NCBI RefSeq assembly: GCF_011047315.1
Contig: NZ_CP049259.1
Location: 2,895,001 to 2,959,000 of the forward strand
Reading direction: 5' to 3'
Length of the DNA: 64,000 bases
Origin: Altererythrobacter sp. BO-6
GTDB taxonomy: Bacteria > Pseudomonadota > Alphaproteobacteria > Sphingomonadales > Sphingomonadaceae
Below the pieces are notes generated by a model. That model did no database searches. It worked only from the letters and a program-made list of their open reading frames with translations, and had not been told where the DNA came from. This document shows, in pieces, positions 29,429 through 38,283 of this stretch (position 1 is the stretch's first letter; each line of letters opens with the position of its first letter). The position numbers and the translations under genes were made by a program.

Positions 29429-30390
29429 ACCGCGCCGCGCTTCTCTTTGCCGCGTTACTGATGGCGTTGCTGCCGCTTTCGCTGCTGGCCGGGCGGGTAT
29501 GGATCGATCCGTTCGATGTTGCCGGCAGCGGCCCCAATTCCGTACTTATCCTGATGGAGCTGCGACTGCCGCGCGCGCTGCTGGCAGTGGTGATCGGCGC
29601 GGGGCTGGGGGCGGCGGGCGCCGCTATGCAGGGCTACCTGCGCAATCCGCTGGCCGATCCGGGCCTATTCGGGATCGCCCCGATGGCAGCGCTGGGCGCG
29701 GTCGCGAGCCTGTGGTTAGGCCTTTCGGCTGGCCCCTGGCTCTTGCCGCTGATGGCGCTGGCGGGTGCGGCACTCGGCATGGCGCTGTTGGCGCTGATCG
29801 CCGGGCGCACCGGCGGGATTGCGCTGTTCACCCTGGCTGGCCTGATGATCGCGAGCCTGGCCGGCGCGCTCACCGCGCTGGCGATCACGCTCGCCCCCAG
29901 TGCGTTTGCGATGAGCGAGATCGTGCTGTGGCTCAACGGCGCGCTGACCGATCGCAGCTGGCGCGAAGTCGCGCTAGCGGCGCCACTGGTTGCCGCCGGA
30001 ATCGCGCTGCTGGCGCTGGCATCACGCCCGCTTGACGCGCTGACGCTGGGCGAGGCGGCGGCGCGTTCGCTGGGCGTGCGCCCAGGTGTGCTGCTGGCTT
30101 TGCTGGTGGGCGGTGTAGGCCTGACGGTCGGCGCCAGCGTGGCCGTGGCCGGGATCATCGGCTTCGTCGGGCTGATCGTGCCGCACCTCGTCCGCCCGCT
30201 GACGGACCGGCTGCCGTCCAGCCTGATCCTGCCCAGCGCGCTGGCTGGGGCCTGCCTGGTGCTCGCCGCTGACAGTATCGTGCGGATCCTGCCCCTGGTG
30301 ACCGAGCTGCGGCTGGGGATTGCGCTCAGCCTGCTCGGCGCACCGTTCTTCCTGTGGCTGCTGCTGAAGATGCGACGGGGGCGGCTGTGA
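29425..30390 (+). CDS. ABC importer permease, FecCD/BtuC family
   Basis: Protein of 321 residues with eight to ten membrane segments. FecCD marks are visible: ELRLPRALLAVVIGAGLGAAG, MQGYLRNPLADPGLFGIAP and GIIGFVGLIVPHLVRPLTD. ATG at 29425 overlaps the upstream stop and its own TGA overlaps the ATPase ATG, so binding protein, permease and ATPase are coupled. It forms the type II importer channel as a dimer. Confidence 0.92.
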   Translation: MNRAALLFAALLMALLPLSLLAGRVWIDPFDVAGSGPNSVLILMELRLPRALLAVVIGAGLGAAGAAMQGYLRNPLADPGLFGIAPMAALGAVASLWLGLSAGPWLLPLMALAGAALGMALLALIAGRTGGIALFTLAGLMIASLAGALTALAITLAPSAFAMSEIVLWLNGALTDRSWREVALAAPLVAAGIALLALASRPLDALTLGEAAARSLGVRPGVLLALLVGGVGLTVGASVAVAGIIGFVGLIVPHLVRPLTDRLPSSLILPSALAGACLVLAADSIVRILPLVTELRLGIALSLLGAPFFLWLLLKMRRGRL

Positions 30391-31127
30391 TGCTGGTGGC
30401 GGAGCAGCTTTCGCTCGACCGTGGCGGCATGCGGGTGCTGGAGACAGTCAGCGCGGCGCTGGCACCGGGCCAGGTCACCGCGATCTGCGGCCCCAATGGT
30501 GCGGGCAAATCCAGCCTGCTGCTGGCATTGGCGGGGCTGATCGAACCGAGCGCGGGCAAAGTCACGCTGGCGGGCGAAGCGCATGCGGTGATCCATCCGC
30601 GGCTGCGCGCACTGCGGATCGGATATCTGCCGCAAGAGCCCGAGGTGGCGTGGGATGTCGCGGTCGAGAACCTCGTGCGGCTGGGGCGCATGCCCTATCG
30701 CGACCGGGGTGAGGCAGCGGTCGAAGCAGCGATCGCCGCGCTCGATCTGCAAGGCCTGCGCCATCGCCCGGTCTCGCGCCTGTCAGGCGGCGAAAAGGCG
30801 CGCGCTTTGCTGGCGCGGGTACTTGCGGGCGAGCCGCGCTGGATCCTGGCCGACGAGCCGCTCGCCGCGCTGGACCTCGCGCATCAGCAAGCGCTGTTGC
30901 GGCACCTGCGGGCGGCGGCGGCGCAAGGGGCAGGGGTGGCGCTGGTGCTGCATGACCTTGCGACCGCGATGAACCATGCGGACGGCGTGCTGGTGCTGAA
31001 AGAGGGAAAATTGCTGGCCGACGGGCCGCCAGGCGAGGCGCTGGCGCCAGATATCATCGCCAAGGGCTGGGGCATTTCCGCGCGCTGGATCGGCGAACCG
31101 GGCGCGCGGGCGCTGGTAGTTGTCTAG
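30390..31127 (+). CDS. ABC importer ATPase, BtuD/FecE/HmuV type
   Basis: Cytoplasmic ATPase of 245 residues starting at ATG 30390. Walker A is GPNGAGKSS, the signature is LSGGEKARALLA, Walker B is WILADEPLAALD and the H-loop is LVLHDLATAM. It powers the FecCD-type permease encoded just before it. An in-frame start at 30354 would lie inside the permease gene and is rejected. Confidence 0.92.
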   Translation: MLVAEQLSLDRGGMRVLETVSAALAPGQVTAICGPNGAGKSSLLLALAGLIEPSAGKVTLAGEAHAVIHPRLRALRIGYLPQEPEVAWDVAVENLVRLGRMPYRDRGEAAVEAAIAALDLQGLRHRPVSRLSGGEKARALLARVLAGEPRWILADEPLAALDLAHQQALLRHLRAAAAQGAGVALVLHDLATAMNHADGVLVLKEGKLLADGPPGEALAPDIIAKGWGISARWIGEPGARALVVV

Positions 31128-31140
31128 CCGCCTGGCGCGG

Positions 31141-31335
31141 CTATCTGGTAGGGAGGATCGTCATTTCTGCATTAGTTCCTACCACCAGCCAGTTGGCACC
31201 GCCAACCTCGACCGTCTGGACCGAGGTGACCGGGCCGATCAGGGCGATGTTGGAATAGCCGTTCTGTTTGAACAGGGCGATCACGTCTGCCGCCTCGGAT
31301 TTCGTCTTGGTCGGAATTGCCTGTGCATCGCTCAT
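31141..31335 (-). CDS. Small protein of unknown function, 64 residues
   Basis: ATG at 31335 overlaps the TGA of the lipoprotein gene (31332-31334), which points to coupled translation. The sequence KSEAADVIALFKQNGYSNIA followed by ALIGPVTSVQTVEVGGANWLVVG suggests a small alpha-beta fold. No signal peptide, so cytoplasmic, although its partner gene encodes a lipoprotein. Family not recognised. Confidence 0.6.
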   Translation of the reverse strand: MSDAQAIPTKTKSEAADVIALFKQNGYSNIALIGPVTSVQTVEVGGANWLVVGTNAEMTILPTR

Positions 31336-32780
31336 TTGGTGCCTTCCTTCTTTTTCGCTTCGGCTTCCGCTGCCGCCTTCAGCGCATCGGACCATTCGGC
31401 GATGCCCTTCTCATAGCCATCGGGGTTGAGCAGAAAATACGTCTGAAAAGGAAACGCGTTTTCGCGGTTGGCATATTTGACGCACGCTGCACGATCGATA
31501 CATTCGGGGCCGACCTGGCCTGCAGCATTGGCAAACGCCTTCCATCTTGCGTCCCATTGCGCTTCAGGCGTTTGCATCATCAGATTTTTCAGGTTCTCGA
31601 GAGCGACCCGATATCGCGCACTTAGGAGGGTTGCTCGAGACCTTGCCTCGGTCGCCTCTGAAAGACTCAAAATCTCGAGGGCTTCATCGTTCGCTTCTCC
31701 GAATAGCTGCCCGGAAGTTTTCACATCTTGCGCCGCTCGAGCTCGGATCACTTGTTCACACGTCGCTCTTGTCGTCCCGTCTGGATCGTACCTCTCCGAT
31801 TGCAGATAGGTCATGCAGAACACCAGCGGCTCGTCGATCCCGGACCCAAGCACGATCTTTTCGACCGCTCCGGCAATGACCGCCGTCTGGACATCGCTCA
31901 GCTTGCGCTTTTCCTGATCGATCCCCCCGGCGTTGAAACTGCCCGCGTTGGTCGCGGCGGCAAGCCCGCCTGATAACGCGGCCAGCTGGCCCAGCACCGC
32001 ATCCTCGCGCTTTTGTGCAGCCACCAGAGCTGTCTTCGCCTCGGAATGTTTGGCCTGGGCATCCTTGCACTTCTTGTGTTCAGACTTTGCGTCAGCTGGC
32101 GCATCTGCGAGTTCGCAGATCGGTTTGGCGCTGTCACCGCCATCCTTGGGATAGAGCGTGTTGGCTTCTGCCAGTTCCTTGGCCGCTGTCGCTACATCGG
32201 CTTCGCGCGCGGTGCGCTGCTCCTGATAAGTGTTGAGCAGCTTGACCAGTTCTTCCGATTGAGCCGCCGCCGCGCTCACGGCTGGCCCGCTGATCACCGT
32301 GGCAGGCGCCTTGACCACACCGGTAAGCTGTTCGATCGCCAGCAGCGCAACCACGGTGCGGTGGTCCCGCGCGGTGCGCATCAGGAATTCTTCCTTGTTG
32401 AGCGCGCCTGACAGCCACAATTCGCAGGTGCGATAGAGCATTTCGCGCAGCAGGTTGACGGTCTGCGTGCGTTCGATCGTGGCGGCTGTGCTGGCAAAGG
32501 CATTGGCCGCATTCACATCGTTCGATGTCGCGCCAAGCAGCCCCTTGAATGAGAAACTGCTGCCAAAGGCGGCAAAAGCATCGGGTGCTGCTTCGGCGCA
32601 TACCATTATCTTCTCGTCTGGGTGTTCCACCATCACAAGATGCCGTTGCTTGGCATCGACGGTCATGACCCTGCTTTCGCCAGGTCCGGGCCAGGACCAG
32701 TGGACACTGTCCATCGCGGCGCAACCGGACAAGGCAACAATGCCTATGCCTGCAGCAAGTTGTCGCATGAGTTTCTGCAC
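31332..32780 (-). CDS. Lipoprotein of unknown function, about 480 residues
   Basis: The GTG at 32780 with GGGGGG five bases upstream is preferred; ATG 32768 is the alternative. Either gives a signal ending VALSGC (Cys20 from the GTG). After it come a folded region, a long predicted helical/coiled-coil part (EELVKLLNTYQEQRTAREAD, KKCKDAQAKHSEAKTALVAA), several cysteines, and a KAAAEAEAKKKEGTK tail. It resembles stress- or surface-associated hypothetical lipoproteins but no family was recognised. It is coupled to the downstream 64-residue gene. A perfect 11-base inverted repeat lies 20 bases upstream. Confidence 0.65.
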   Translation of the reverse strand: MQKLMRQLAAGIGIVALSGCAAMDSVHWSWPGPGESRVMTVDAKQRHLVMVEHPDEKIMVCAEAAPDAFAAFGSSFSFKGLLGATSNDVNAANAFASTAATIERTQTVNLLREMLYRTCELWLSGALNKEEFLMRTARDHRTVVALLAIEQLTGVVKAPATVISGPAVSAAAAQSEELVKLLNTYQEQRTAREADVATAAKELAEANTLYPKDGGDSAKPICELADAPADAKSEHKKCKDAQAKHSEAKTALVAAQKREDAVLGQLAALSGGLAAATNAGSFNAGGIDQEKRKLSDVQTAVIAGAVEKIVLGSGIDEPLVFCMTYLQSERYDPDGTTRATCEQVIRARAAQDVKTSGQLFGEANDEALEILSLSEATEARSRATLLSARYRVALENLKNLMMQTPEAQWDARWKAFANAAGQVGPECIDRAACVKYANRENAFPFQTYFLLNPDGYEKGIAEWSDALKAAAEAEAKKKEGTK

Positions 32781-32800
32781 AATACCCCCCAGGCCCAAGT

Positions 32801-32829
32801 GCCGGACATGCGGAGAGGGCATGTCCGGC
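32801..32829. promoter_or_regulatory. Perfect 11-bp inverted repeat upstream of the lipoprotein gene
   Basis: GCCGGACATGC at 32801-32811 and GCATGTCCGGC at 32819-32829 around a seven-base centre. It ends 20 bases before the GTG start of the minus-strand lipoprotein gene, so it could be a repressor operator or a hairpin in the 5' leader. Confidence 0.55.
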
Positions 32830-32946
32830 GGGGGCAAACGAACCCGACTTTGCGACCCGGATCATCCGCCCAAGGTGCGACCCGAAAGGCACGGGGATTG
32901 ACTCGCAAAGAGGGGTTTTATGTGCCGGTTGGGCGGCTGGCGCGCG

Positions 32947-33003
32947 ACTTCAGTTTTCCTGTAGACCCTGCGAGGGGGGTATACCCTTTGCAAAACCTGA
33001 AGT
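32947..33003. promoter_or_regulatory. Nested palindromes: outer 11-base arms, inner GGGTATACCC
   Basis: ACTTCAGTTTT at 32947-32957 pairs with AAAACCTGAAGT at 32992-33003 (one bulged C). Inside is a perfect ten-base palindrome GGGTATACCC at 32977-32986. The arrangement could be a dimer-binding operator or a folded RNA. Its target is not identified. Confidence 0.45.
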
Positions 33004-33144
33004 CCGGTCTAGCAATTAATCCGATGACGGTTGCCGAACTCGCGCATCCTTGCTTCTTGCATGAAACCGCATTGCATCCGGCGCGTTTGCACCCACATGG
33101 AAATCCTCGTTGTGGGCTGCACTCGCGCCTCACTTGACTAACCG

Positions 33145-33159
33145 GAACATTTGCGGAAC
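33145..33159. promoter_or_regulatory. LexA (SOS) box of uvrA, alphaproteobacterial type
   Basis: GAAC-ATTTGCG-GAAC, the reverse complement of the alphaproteobacterial LexA consensus GTTC-N7-GTTC, with exact half-sites and exact spacing. It ends ten bases before the uvrA ATG, so LexA would cover the start region and repress uvrA until DNA damage. Confidence 0.8.
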
Positions 33160-33168
33160 ACGCCCCTC

Positions 33169-36084
33169 ATGGCCCTTACCACTATTTCCGTCCGCGGAGC
33201 GCGCGAGCACAACCTCAAGGGAATCGATATTGACCTGCCGCGCGATGCGCTGATCGTGATCACGGGGCTCTCTGGTTCGGGCAAGTCGAGCCTGGCCTTC
33301 GACACGATCTATGCCGAGGGGCAGCGGCGCTATGTCGAGAGCCTTTCGGCCTATGCGCGGCAGTTCCTGGAGATGATGCAGAAGCCCGATGTCGAACATA
33401 TCGACGGGCTCTCTCCTGCGATCTCGATCGAGCAGAAGACCACCAGCCGCAACCCGCGCTCGACGGTGGCGACGGTGACCGAAATCTACGACTATATGCG
33501 CCTGTTGTGGGCACGGGTGGGCGTGCCTTACAGTCCTGCGACGGGAGAGCCGATCAGCGCGCAAACCGTCAGCCAGATGGTCGACCGGGTGATGGCGCTG
33601 CCCGAAGGGACGCGGCTCTACCTGCTCGCGCCGGTGGTGCGCGGGCGCAAGGGCGAATACCGCAAGGAACTGGCCGAATGGCAGAAGGCGGGCTTCACCC
33701 GCGTGCGGATCGACGGCGAGATGTACGCGATCGAGGACGCGCCCGCGCTCGACAAGAAGTACAAGCATGACATCGAAGTGGTGGTTGACCGGATCGCGGT
33801 GAAAGCGGGCCTCGAAACGCGGCTTGCCGACAGCTTCGAGCAGGCGCTCAAGCTGGCCGATGGGCTGGCCTATGTCGATCTGGCCGATGGCGTGGTGCCC
33901 GGGCGCGAAAGCGAGGGCGAAGCGGGCGGCGCGATGAAAGGCGCCGGCATCCCCGCCAACCGCATCGTCTTCAGCGAGAAGTTCGCCTGCCCGGTCTCCG
34001 GCTTCACCATCGAGGAGATCGAGCCGCGCTTGTTCTCCTTCAATGCGCCGCAGGGCGCCTGCGCCACGTGTGACGGGCTGGGCGAGAAGCAGCTGTTCGA
34101 TCCGCAGCTGGTGGTGCCGAATGAAGCGCTGACGCTGAAGCAGGGCGCGGTGGTGCCCTGGGCCAAGTCCAACCCGCCGTCGCCCTATTACATGCAGGTG
34201 CTGGCGAGCCTCGCCAAGGCTTACGACTTCGACCTGACCACGCCTTGGAACGAGCTCGAGCCGGACCAGCGGATGATCATCCTCCACGGCACGGGCGGGA
34301 TGCCGGTGCCGCTCACCTTCAAGGACGGGCGCAAGGAATACACCGTCACCAAGCCGTTCGAGGGCGTGATCGGCAACCTCAACCGGCGGTTGCTGCAGAC
34401 CGACAGCGCGTGGATGCGCGAGGAGCTCAGCAAATACCAGACCGCGCAGCCATGCGAGACCTGCGGCGGCAAGCGCCTCAACGAGAAGGCGCTCAGCGTG
34501 AAGGTCGCGAGCACTGACATCGCCACCCCGGTGAAGATGAGCGTGGCCGATGCCAAGGCCTGGTTCCTGGGCCTCGAGGCGCAGCTGACCGATACCCAGC
34601 AGCAGATCGCCCGCGCGATCCTGAAGGAGATCAACGAGCGGCTGGGCTTCCTCGACAATGTCGGCCTCGACTACCTCAACCTTGACCGCACCAGCGGCAC
34701 GCTGAGCGGCGGTGAGAGCCAGCGCATCCGCCTCGCCAGCCAGATCGGCAGCGGCCTGTCAGGCGTGCTCTACGTGCTCGACGAGCCCAGCATCGGCCTG
34801 CACCAGAAGGATAATGACCGGCTGCTGGAAACGCTCAAGCGGCTGCGTGACCTGGGCAACACGGTGATCGTGGTCGAACACGACGAGGACGCGATCCGCA
34901 CCGCCGACCATATCGTCGACCTTGGCCCCGGCGCGGGCGTGCACGGAGGCGAAGTGGTGGCGCAGGGCACGCTGAAGCAGATCCTGAAAGCCAGGGGCAG
35001 CCTCACCGCCGACTATCTCAACGGTACGCGCGAGATCACGGTGCCCGCAACCCGCCGCAAGGGCAACGGGCACAAGCTCACCGTCCACGGCGCGCGCGCC
35101 AACAACCTGAAAGACGTCACCGCCAGTATCCCCTTGGGCACCTTCGCTTGCATCACCGGCGTATCGGGCAGCGGCAAGTCCAGCTTCACCATCGATACGC
35201 TCCACGCCGGCGCGGCCCGCGCATTGAATGGCGCACGCGTGGTCGCAGGCGCGCATGACAGGATCACCGGCCTCGAATATTGCGACAAGGTGATCGAGAT
35301 CGACCAGTCGCCGATCGGCCGCACGCCGCGCTCCAACCCCGCCACCTACACCGGCGCCTTCACCCAGATCCGCGACTGGTTCGCGGGCCTGCCCGAAAGC
35401 CAGGCGCGCGGCTACAAACCGGGGCGCTTCAGCTTCAACGTCAAGGGCGGCCGCTGCGAGGCGTGCCAGGGCGACGGGCTGATCAAGATCGAGATGCACT
35501 TCCTGCCCGACGTCTACGTCACCTGCGAGGAATGCCACGGCAAGCGCTACAACCGCGAAACGCTGGAGGTGAAGTTCAAGGGCCACTCGATCGCCGACGT
35601 GCTCGACATGACGATCGAGGATGCGGAGGAGTTCTTCAAGGCCGTCCCCCCCATCCGCGACAAGATGCATATGCTGAACGAGGTGGGGCTGGGCTATGTC
35701 AAGGTGGGCCAGCAGGCGACCACGCTGTCCGGCGGCGAGGCGCAGCGGGTGAAGCTGGCGAAGGAGCTCAGCAAGCGCAGCACCGGGCAGACGCTCTATA
35801 TCCTCGACGAGCCGACCACGGGCCTGCATTTCGAGGATGTCCGCAAGCTCCTCGAAGTGCTCCACCGGCTGGTGGACCAGGGCAACAGCGTGGTGGTGAT
35901 CGAACACAATCTGGATGTGATCAAGACGGCGGACTGGATTCTCGACCTGGGGCCGGAAGGCGGCGTGCGCGGGGGTGAGGTGGTCGCGCAGGGGACTCCG
36001 GAGGCGGTGGCGGATGAGCCGCGGTCATTTACCGGGCAGTATCTCGCCAGCGTGCTAGCGAAGCAGAGCGAAGCTGCTGAATAG
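33169..36084 (+). CDS. uvrA: Excinuclease ABC subunit A
   Basis: Damage-sensing ATPase of nucleotide excision repair, 971 residues. Two ABC modules are seen: Walker [10 protein letters not shown] near the N-terminus with signature [16 protein letters not shown], and Walker [10 protein letters not shown] in the second half with [12 protein letters not shown]. Zinc-binding cysteines occur in FACPVSGF with ACATCDGLG, and in [10 protein letters not shown] with [15 protein letters not shown] 33169 ([18 protein letters not shown]) is canonical; the TTG at 33151 lies inside the LexA box. Confidence 0.98.
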   Translation: MALTTISVRGAREHNLKGIDIDLPRDALIVITGLSGSGKSSLAFDTIYAEGQRRYVESLSAYARQFLEMMQKPDVEHIDGLSPAISIEQKTTSRNPRSTVATVTEIYDYMRLLWARVGVPYSPATGEPISAQTVSQMVDRVMALPEGTRLYLLAPVVRGRKGEYRKELAEWQKAGFTRVRIDGEMYAIEDAPALDKKYKHDIEVVVDRIAVKAGLETRLADSFEQALKLADGLAYVDLADGVVPGRESEGEAGGAMKGAGIPANRIVFSEKFACPVSGFTIEEIEPRLFSFNAPQGACATCDGLGEKQLFDPQLVVPNEALTLKQGAVVPWAKSNPPSPYYMQVLASLAKAYDFDLTTPWNELEPDQRMIILHGTGGMPVPLTFKDGRKEYTVTKPFEGVIGNLNRRLLQTDSAWMREELSKYQTAQPCETCGGKRLNEKALSVKVASTDIATPVKMSVADAKAWFLGLEAQLTDTQQQIARAILKEINERLGFLDNVGLDYLNLDRTSGTLSGGESQRIRLASQIGSGLSGVLYVLDEPSIGLHQKDNDRLLETLKRLRDLGNTVIVVEHDEDAIRTADHIVDLGPGAGVHGGEVVAQGTLKQILKARGSLTADYLNGTREITVPATRRKGNGHKLTVHGARANNLKDVTASIPLGTFACITGVSGSGKSSFTIDTLHAGAARALNGARVVAGAHDRITGLEYCDKVIEIDQSPIGRTPRSNPATYTGAFTQIRDWFAGLPESQARGYKPGRFSFNVKGGRCEACQGDGLIKIEMHFLPDVYVTCEECHGKRYNRETLEVKFKGHSIADVLDMTIEDAEEFFKAVPPIRDKMHMLNEVGLGYVKVGQQATTLSGGEAQRVKLAKELSKRSTGQTLYILDEPTTGLHFEDVRKLLEVLHRLVDQGNSVVVIEHNLDVIKTADWILDLGPEGGVRGGEVVAQGTPEAVADEPRSFTGQYLASVLAKQSEAAE

Positions 36085-36387
36085 CGCTGACACGGCGAGC
36101 GACAAGCGAGCCGCAAGGGCGGAAGCGAAGTCGTAGACGCAGCTGACCAAAGGTCACCTGCAAGGCCGCCGCGCCTTATGGCGCGGAAGCCGAGCGAACG
36201 GACGTGCGCGCTGGCGTTTGAAGCGAAACAAAAAACAAAGCGGCGGAGTAATCCTCCCCGCGTCGGGGGAACCGAAGGTGACGCGTAGCGTCAGCGGCAC
36301 CACCCGAAGGGTGGTGGAGGGGCACGTTCGGACGCAGCCAGACCTAACCCGTCACCCCGGACCCTGAGCCGGGGTCCAGCATCGCGC
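36085..36387. other. 303-bp hairpin-rich spacer between uvrA and the OLD nuclease
   Basis: No gene. Three perfect hairpins follow each other: CCCCG-CGT-CGGGG (36256-36268), GACGC-GTA-GCGTC (36280-36292) and CACCACCC-GAA-GGGTGGTG (36298-36316). A dispersed-repeat arm follows at 36350. The spacer ends where base composition drops sharply, so it may be a junction of inserted DNA. One hairpin set could also serve as terminator for the convergent genes. Confidence 0.55.
36350..36379. repeat. Single arm of a dispersed palindromic repeat (copy 3)
   Basis: CGTCACCCCGGACCCTGAGC continuing into CGGGGTCCAG; the hairpin CCCCGG-ACCCTGAG-CCGGGG spans 36355-36372. The CGTCA-CCCC edge matches the outer edge of the repeats at 7153 and 19643, but no mirrored second arm follows. 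It lies eight bases before the OLD gene stop. Confidence 0.55.
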
Positions 36388-38067
36388 TTATATGAAGGCA
36401 CGCGCGATCTTGGCAAATACCTTTTTGAATTCCGAAAGATCTGAATCGGGAATATCTTGCGAAGTAAATTCCTCGAGATACTTCTTCTTCAATGTAGCCT
36501 TTGCATTTCGGCGTGCGTTTGAATCTTGGGATCCTAACGCGACCACAATCTCAAAATTGTCGGCAAAAACTTTTTGCTTCACGGATGCTGGTAAAAGTCC
36601 TTCTATGCAGTCAGTCCCCGCTCCCGCAATGCCAATTGCCGAAAAATCCCTGTCCTGTTCAAGCCCTATTCTCTCAAGAGCTTTCTTGACATCAAGCTCG
36701 GCGTCAAGATCATATGTGATGTAGACACGCGAGAAGCGATTTATCATGAACTGAAGAATAGAAGTGTTCTTAAGTGCGTCCTTACCACCATAATCCACAA
36801 CCTGAACATCAACTGGAATCTGATAGATGTTCGGGTATTTTGACCTGATGTGCTCAAAATAGGCTCTGTCGATATCTCCCTCAACGAGGACTACCTTAGG
36901 AGCATGGGTCCCAAATAGATTGCTCCAATCGCCAAACTCTTTGGGAACAATGCCTAGGTTATCGGCGAATGGCAACATCCATCTGTCACCGTCGGTGGGT
37001 ATGATCACTGTCTCTTTAGGCACATTCCGAAACATCTTACGTTCCAACAGATAGTTGGCAGATGGATCGCTTTGATTCAGCATGTATGGGCTGTGCGTGG
37101 TCACCACTATCTGCAAATCCAATTCCGAAGCCAACTCATTGAGCATTTGGCCAAATTCAGACTGAGCTGATGGATGCAAAAAACTTTCAGGCTCTTCTAC
37201 AATGAAGACTGGCGTTAAACGGTTCTCAGCGCTTTCGACTGATCGCATCCTCATTGCTTCCAGAACCGAAATCAATATTCGGGTACGGTTCTGGGTGCCT
37301 GCGCCCCAATCTCTAAGGGAGATGTCAACTCGTTTGTCCGTCAACTTTATCGCCAGAGGGTATTTGGAAGCTTGACCACTACTGAGAGATGTCAACTCGA
37401 CTTGAAATTTGTCACTCAGTCGACCAAGAAGCTTGTCTAGATCTTCCTTATGCTGCTTAGCGGCTCTTTTGACCGTATTCTGGAACCGAGTTTGCGCTTC
37501 CGAAATACGCTTCCTGTCATCGGCCGAAAATTGAGTCTCAAGAACTTCTGCGTATCCGCTGCCTCCATAATAGACTGATCGATAATCGTGCGTCGAGTTA
37601 TGAACAATTAGATTGGCGGATGCCTTGAACTTCTTTTGGATTTCCCTTGCCGTTTGGGTATCAAGCCTGTGCCCGTCTATTGAGCAATCCAGGATTTCGG
37701 CACCGCCCTTCTCAAATGTTTGCTTTAGTGATACGACGATATCGTCCGCTATGATCTTAACTGGGCTAAATTTATCGACGAAAAAGTAAAGTTCTGAATC
37801 ATCATACCTATTTAGGTCAACATCTATCTCAATCGACATACTATCTACATCTTGCCATTGCGTCACGTCTGATGAAAAAGAGACTTCATTTCGTCTATAA
37901 AAATACCTATACTCTTCACTATTATCAAGGAAATGCTGGATAATTGATATTATTGTGGATTTTCCTGCATTGTTTCGACCTGACAGGGCGCAATAATTTG
38001 GGCGAAATTCAATCTTGAAGTCCTCGAGCGTGCGATATGCTTGTGCGCGTACTGCTACGATCTTCAC
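36388..38067 (-). CDS. OLD-family ATP-dependent nuclease (AAA ATPase + TOPRIM), standalone
   Basis: Protein of 559 residues. An SMC/RecF-like ATPase has Walker A SGRNNAGKST (29-38), Walker B PVFIVEEPESFLHP (286-299) and an H-like VVTTHSP (321-327). A C-terminal TOPRIM nuclease has KVVLVEGDIDRAYF (Glu396) and YITYDLDAE (Asp453, Asp455). These are the parts of OLD nucleases such as phage P2 Old and GajA. No UvrD-like helicase (GajB) or other partner adjoins. GTG 38067 with GGGGGGAA upstream is chosen over TTG 38082. Codon use is AT-rich, unlike every neighbour. A phage-defence or DNA-processing role is inference. Confidence 0.88.
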   Translation of the reverse strand: MKIVAVRAQAYRTLEDFKIEFRPNYCALSGRNNAGKSTIISIIQHFLDNSEEYRYFYRRNEVSFSSDVTQWQDVDSMSIEIDVDLNRYDDSELYFFVDKFSPVKIIADDIVVSLKQTFEKGGAEILDCSIDGHRLDTQTAREIQKKFKASANLIVHNSTHDYRSVYYGGSGYAEVLETQFSADDRKRISEAQTRFQNTVKRAAKQHKEDLDKLLGRLSDKFQVELTSLSSGQASKYPLAIKLTDKRVDISLRDWGAGTQNRTRILISVLEAMRMRSVESAENRLTPVFIVEEPESFLHPSAQSEFGQMLNELASELDLQIVVTTHSPYMLNQSDPSANYLLERKMFRNVPKETVIIPTDGDRWMLPFADNLGIVPKEFGDWSNLFGTHAPKVVLVEGDIDRAYFEHIRSKYPNIYQIPVDVQVVDYGGKDALKNTSILQFMINRFSRVYITYDLDAELDVKKALERIGLEQDRDFSAIGIAGAGTDCIEGLLPASVKQKVFADNFEIVVALGSQDSNARRNAKATLKKKYLEEFTSQDIPDSDLSEFKKVFAKIARAFI

Positions 38068-38283
38068 GCAATTTCCCCCCAATTAGAGCAACTTGAGAAA
38101 ATCCGATTATCTCATTGAATGCAAATTTGAGGCAATCATTTATTGTAGTTCAATTGGGGATAAATACCGCATTTAGGTATTGGATACGTTATGTAAGATT
38201 AGCGGTGTATAGCGCTCCTGTCCTACACGCCCCTTCATGTATAAATAGCTCGGTTCCCTCCAACTCCCCCGCAGGAGCGAACC
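38068..38283. other. AT-rich divergent control region
   Basis: 216 bases, markedly AT-rich, between the OLD gene (minus) and the HTH gene (plus). A six-base inverted repeat AATACC-N7-GGTATT lies at about 38164-38182, and several TAT-rich stretches could be -10 elements in both directions. No gene. It ends at the return to high GC near 38260. Confidence 0.5.

Larger units (their letters stand above)
32781..33168. other. 388-bp intergenic region between the lipoprotein gene and uvrA (divergent)
   Basis: No supported coding sequence. It holds the inverted repeat at 32801, a nested palindrome at 32947-33003 and the LexA site at 33145. The palindromes probably mark control regions for the two divergent transcripts. 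Confidence 0.6.

Noticed and set aside
32622..33137. Plus-strand frame of 171 codons overlapping the lipoprotein start and the uvrA leader
   Set aside because: It runs antisense into the lipoprotein gene, has no recognisable protein sequence and no start with a ribosome site.
36388..38067. Complete Gabija system (GajA plus GajB)
   Set aside because: The OLD nuclease is present but no UvrD/Rep-type helicase gene lies beside it; the divergent neighbour is a small HTH protein.
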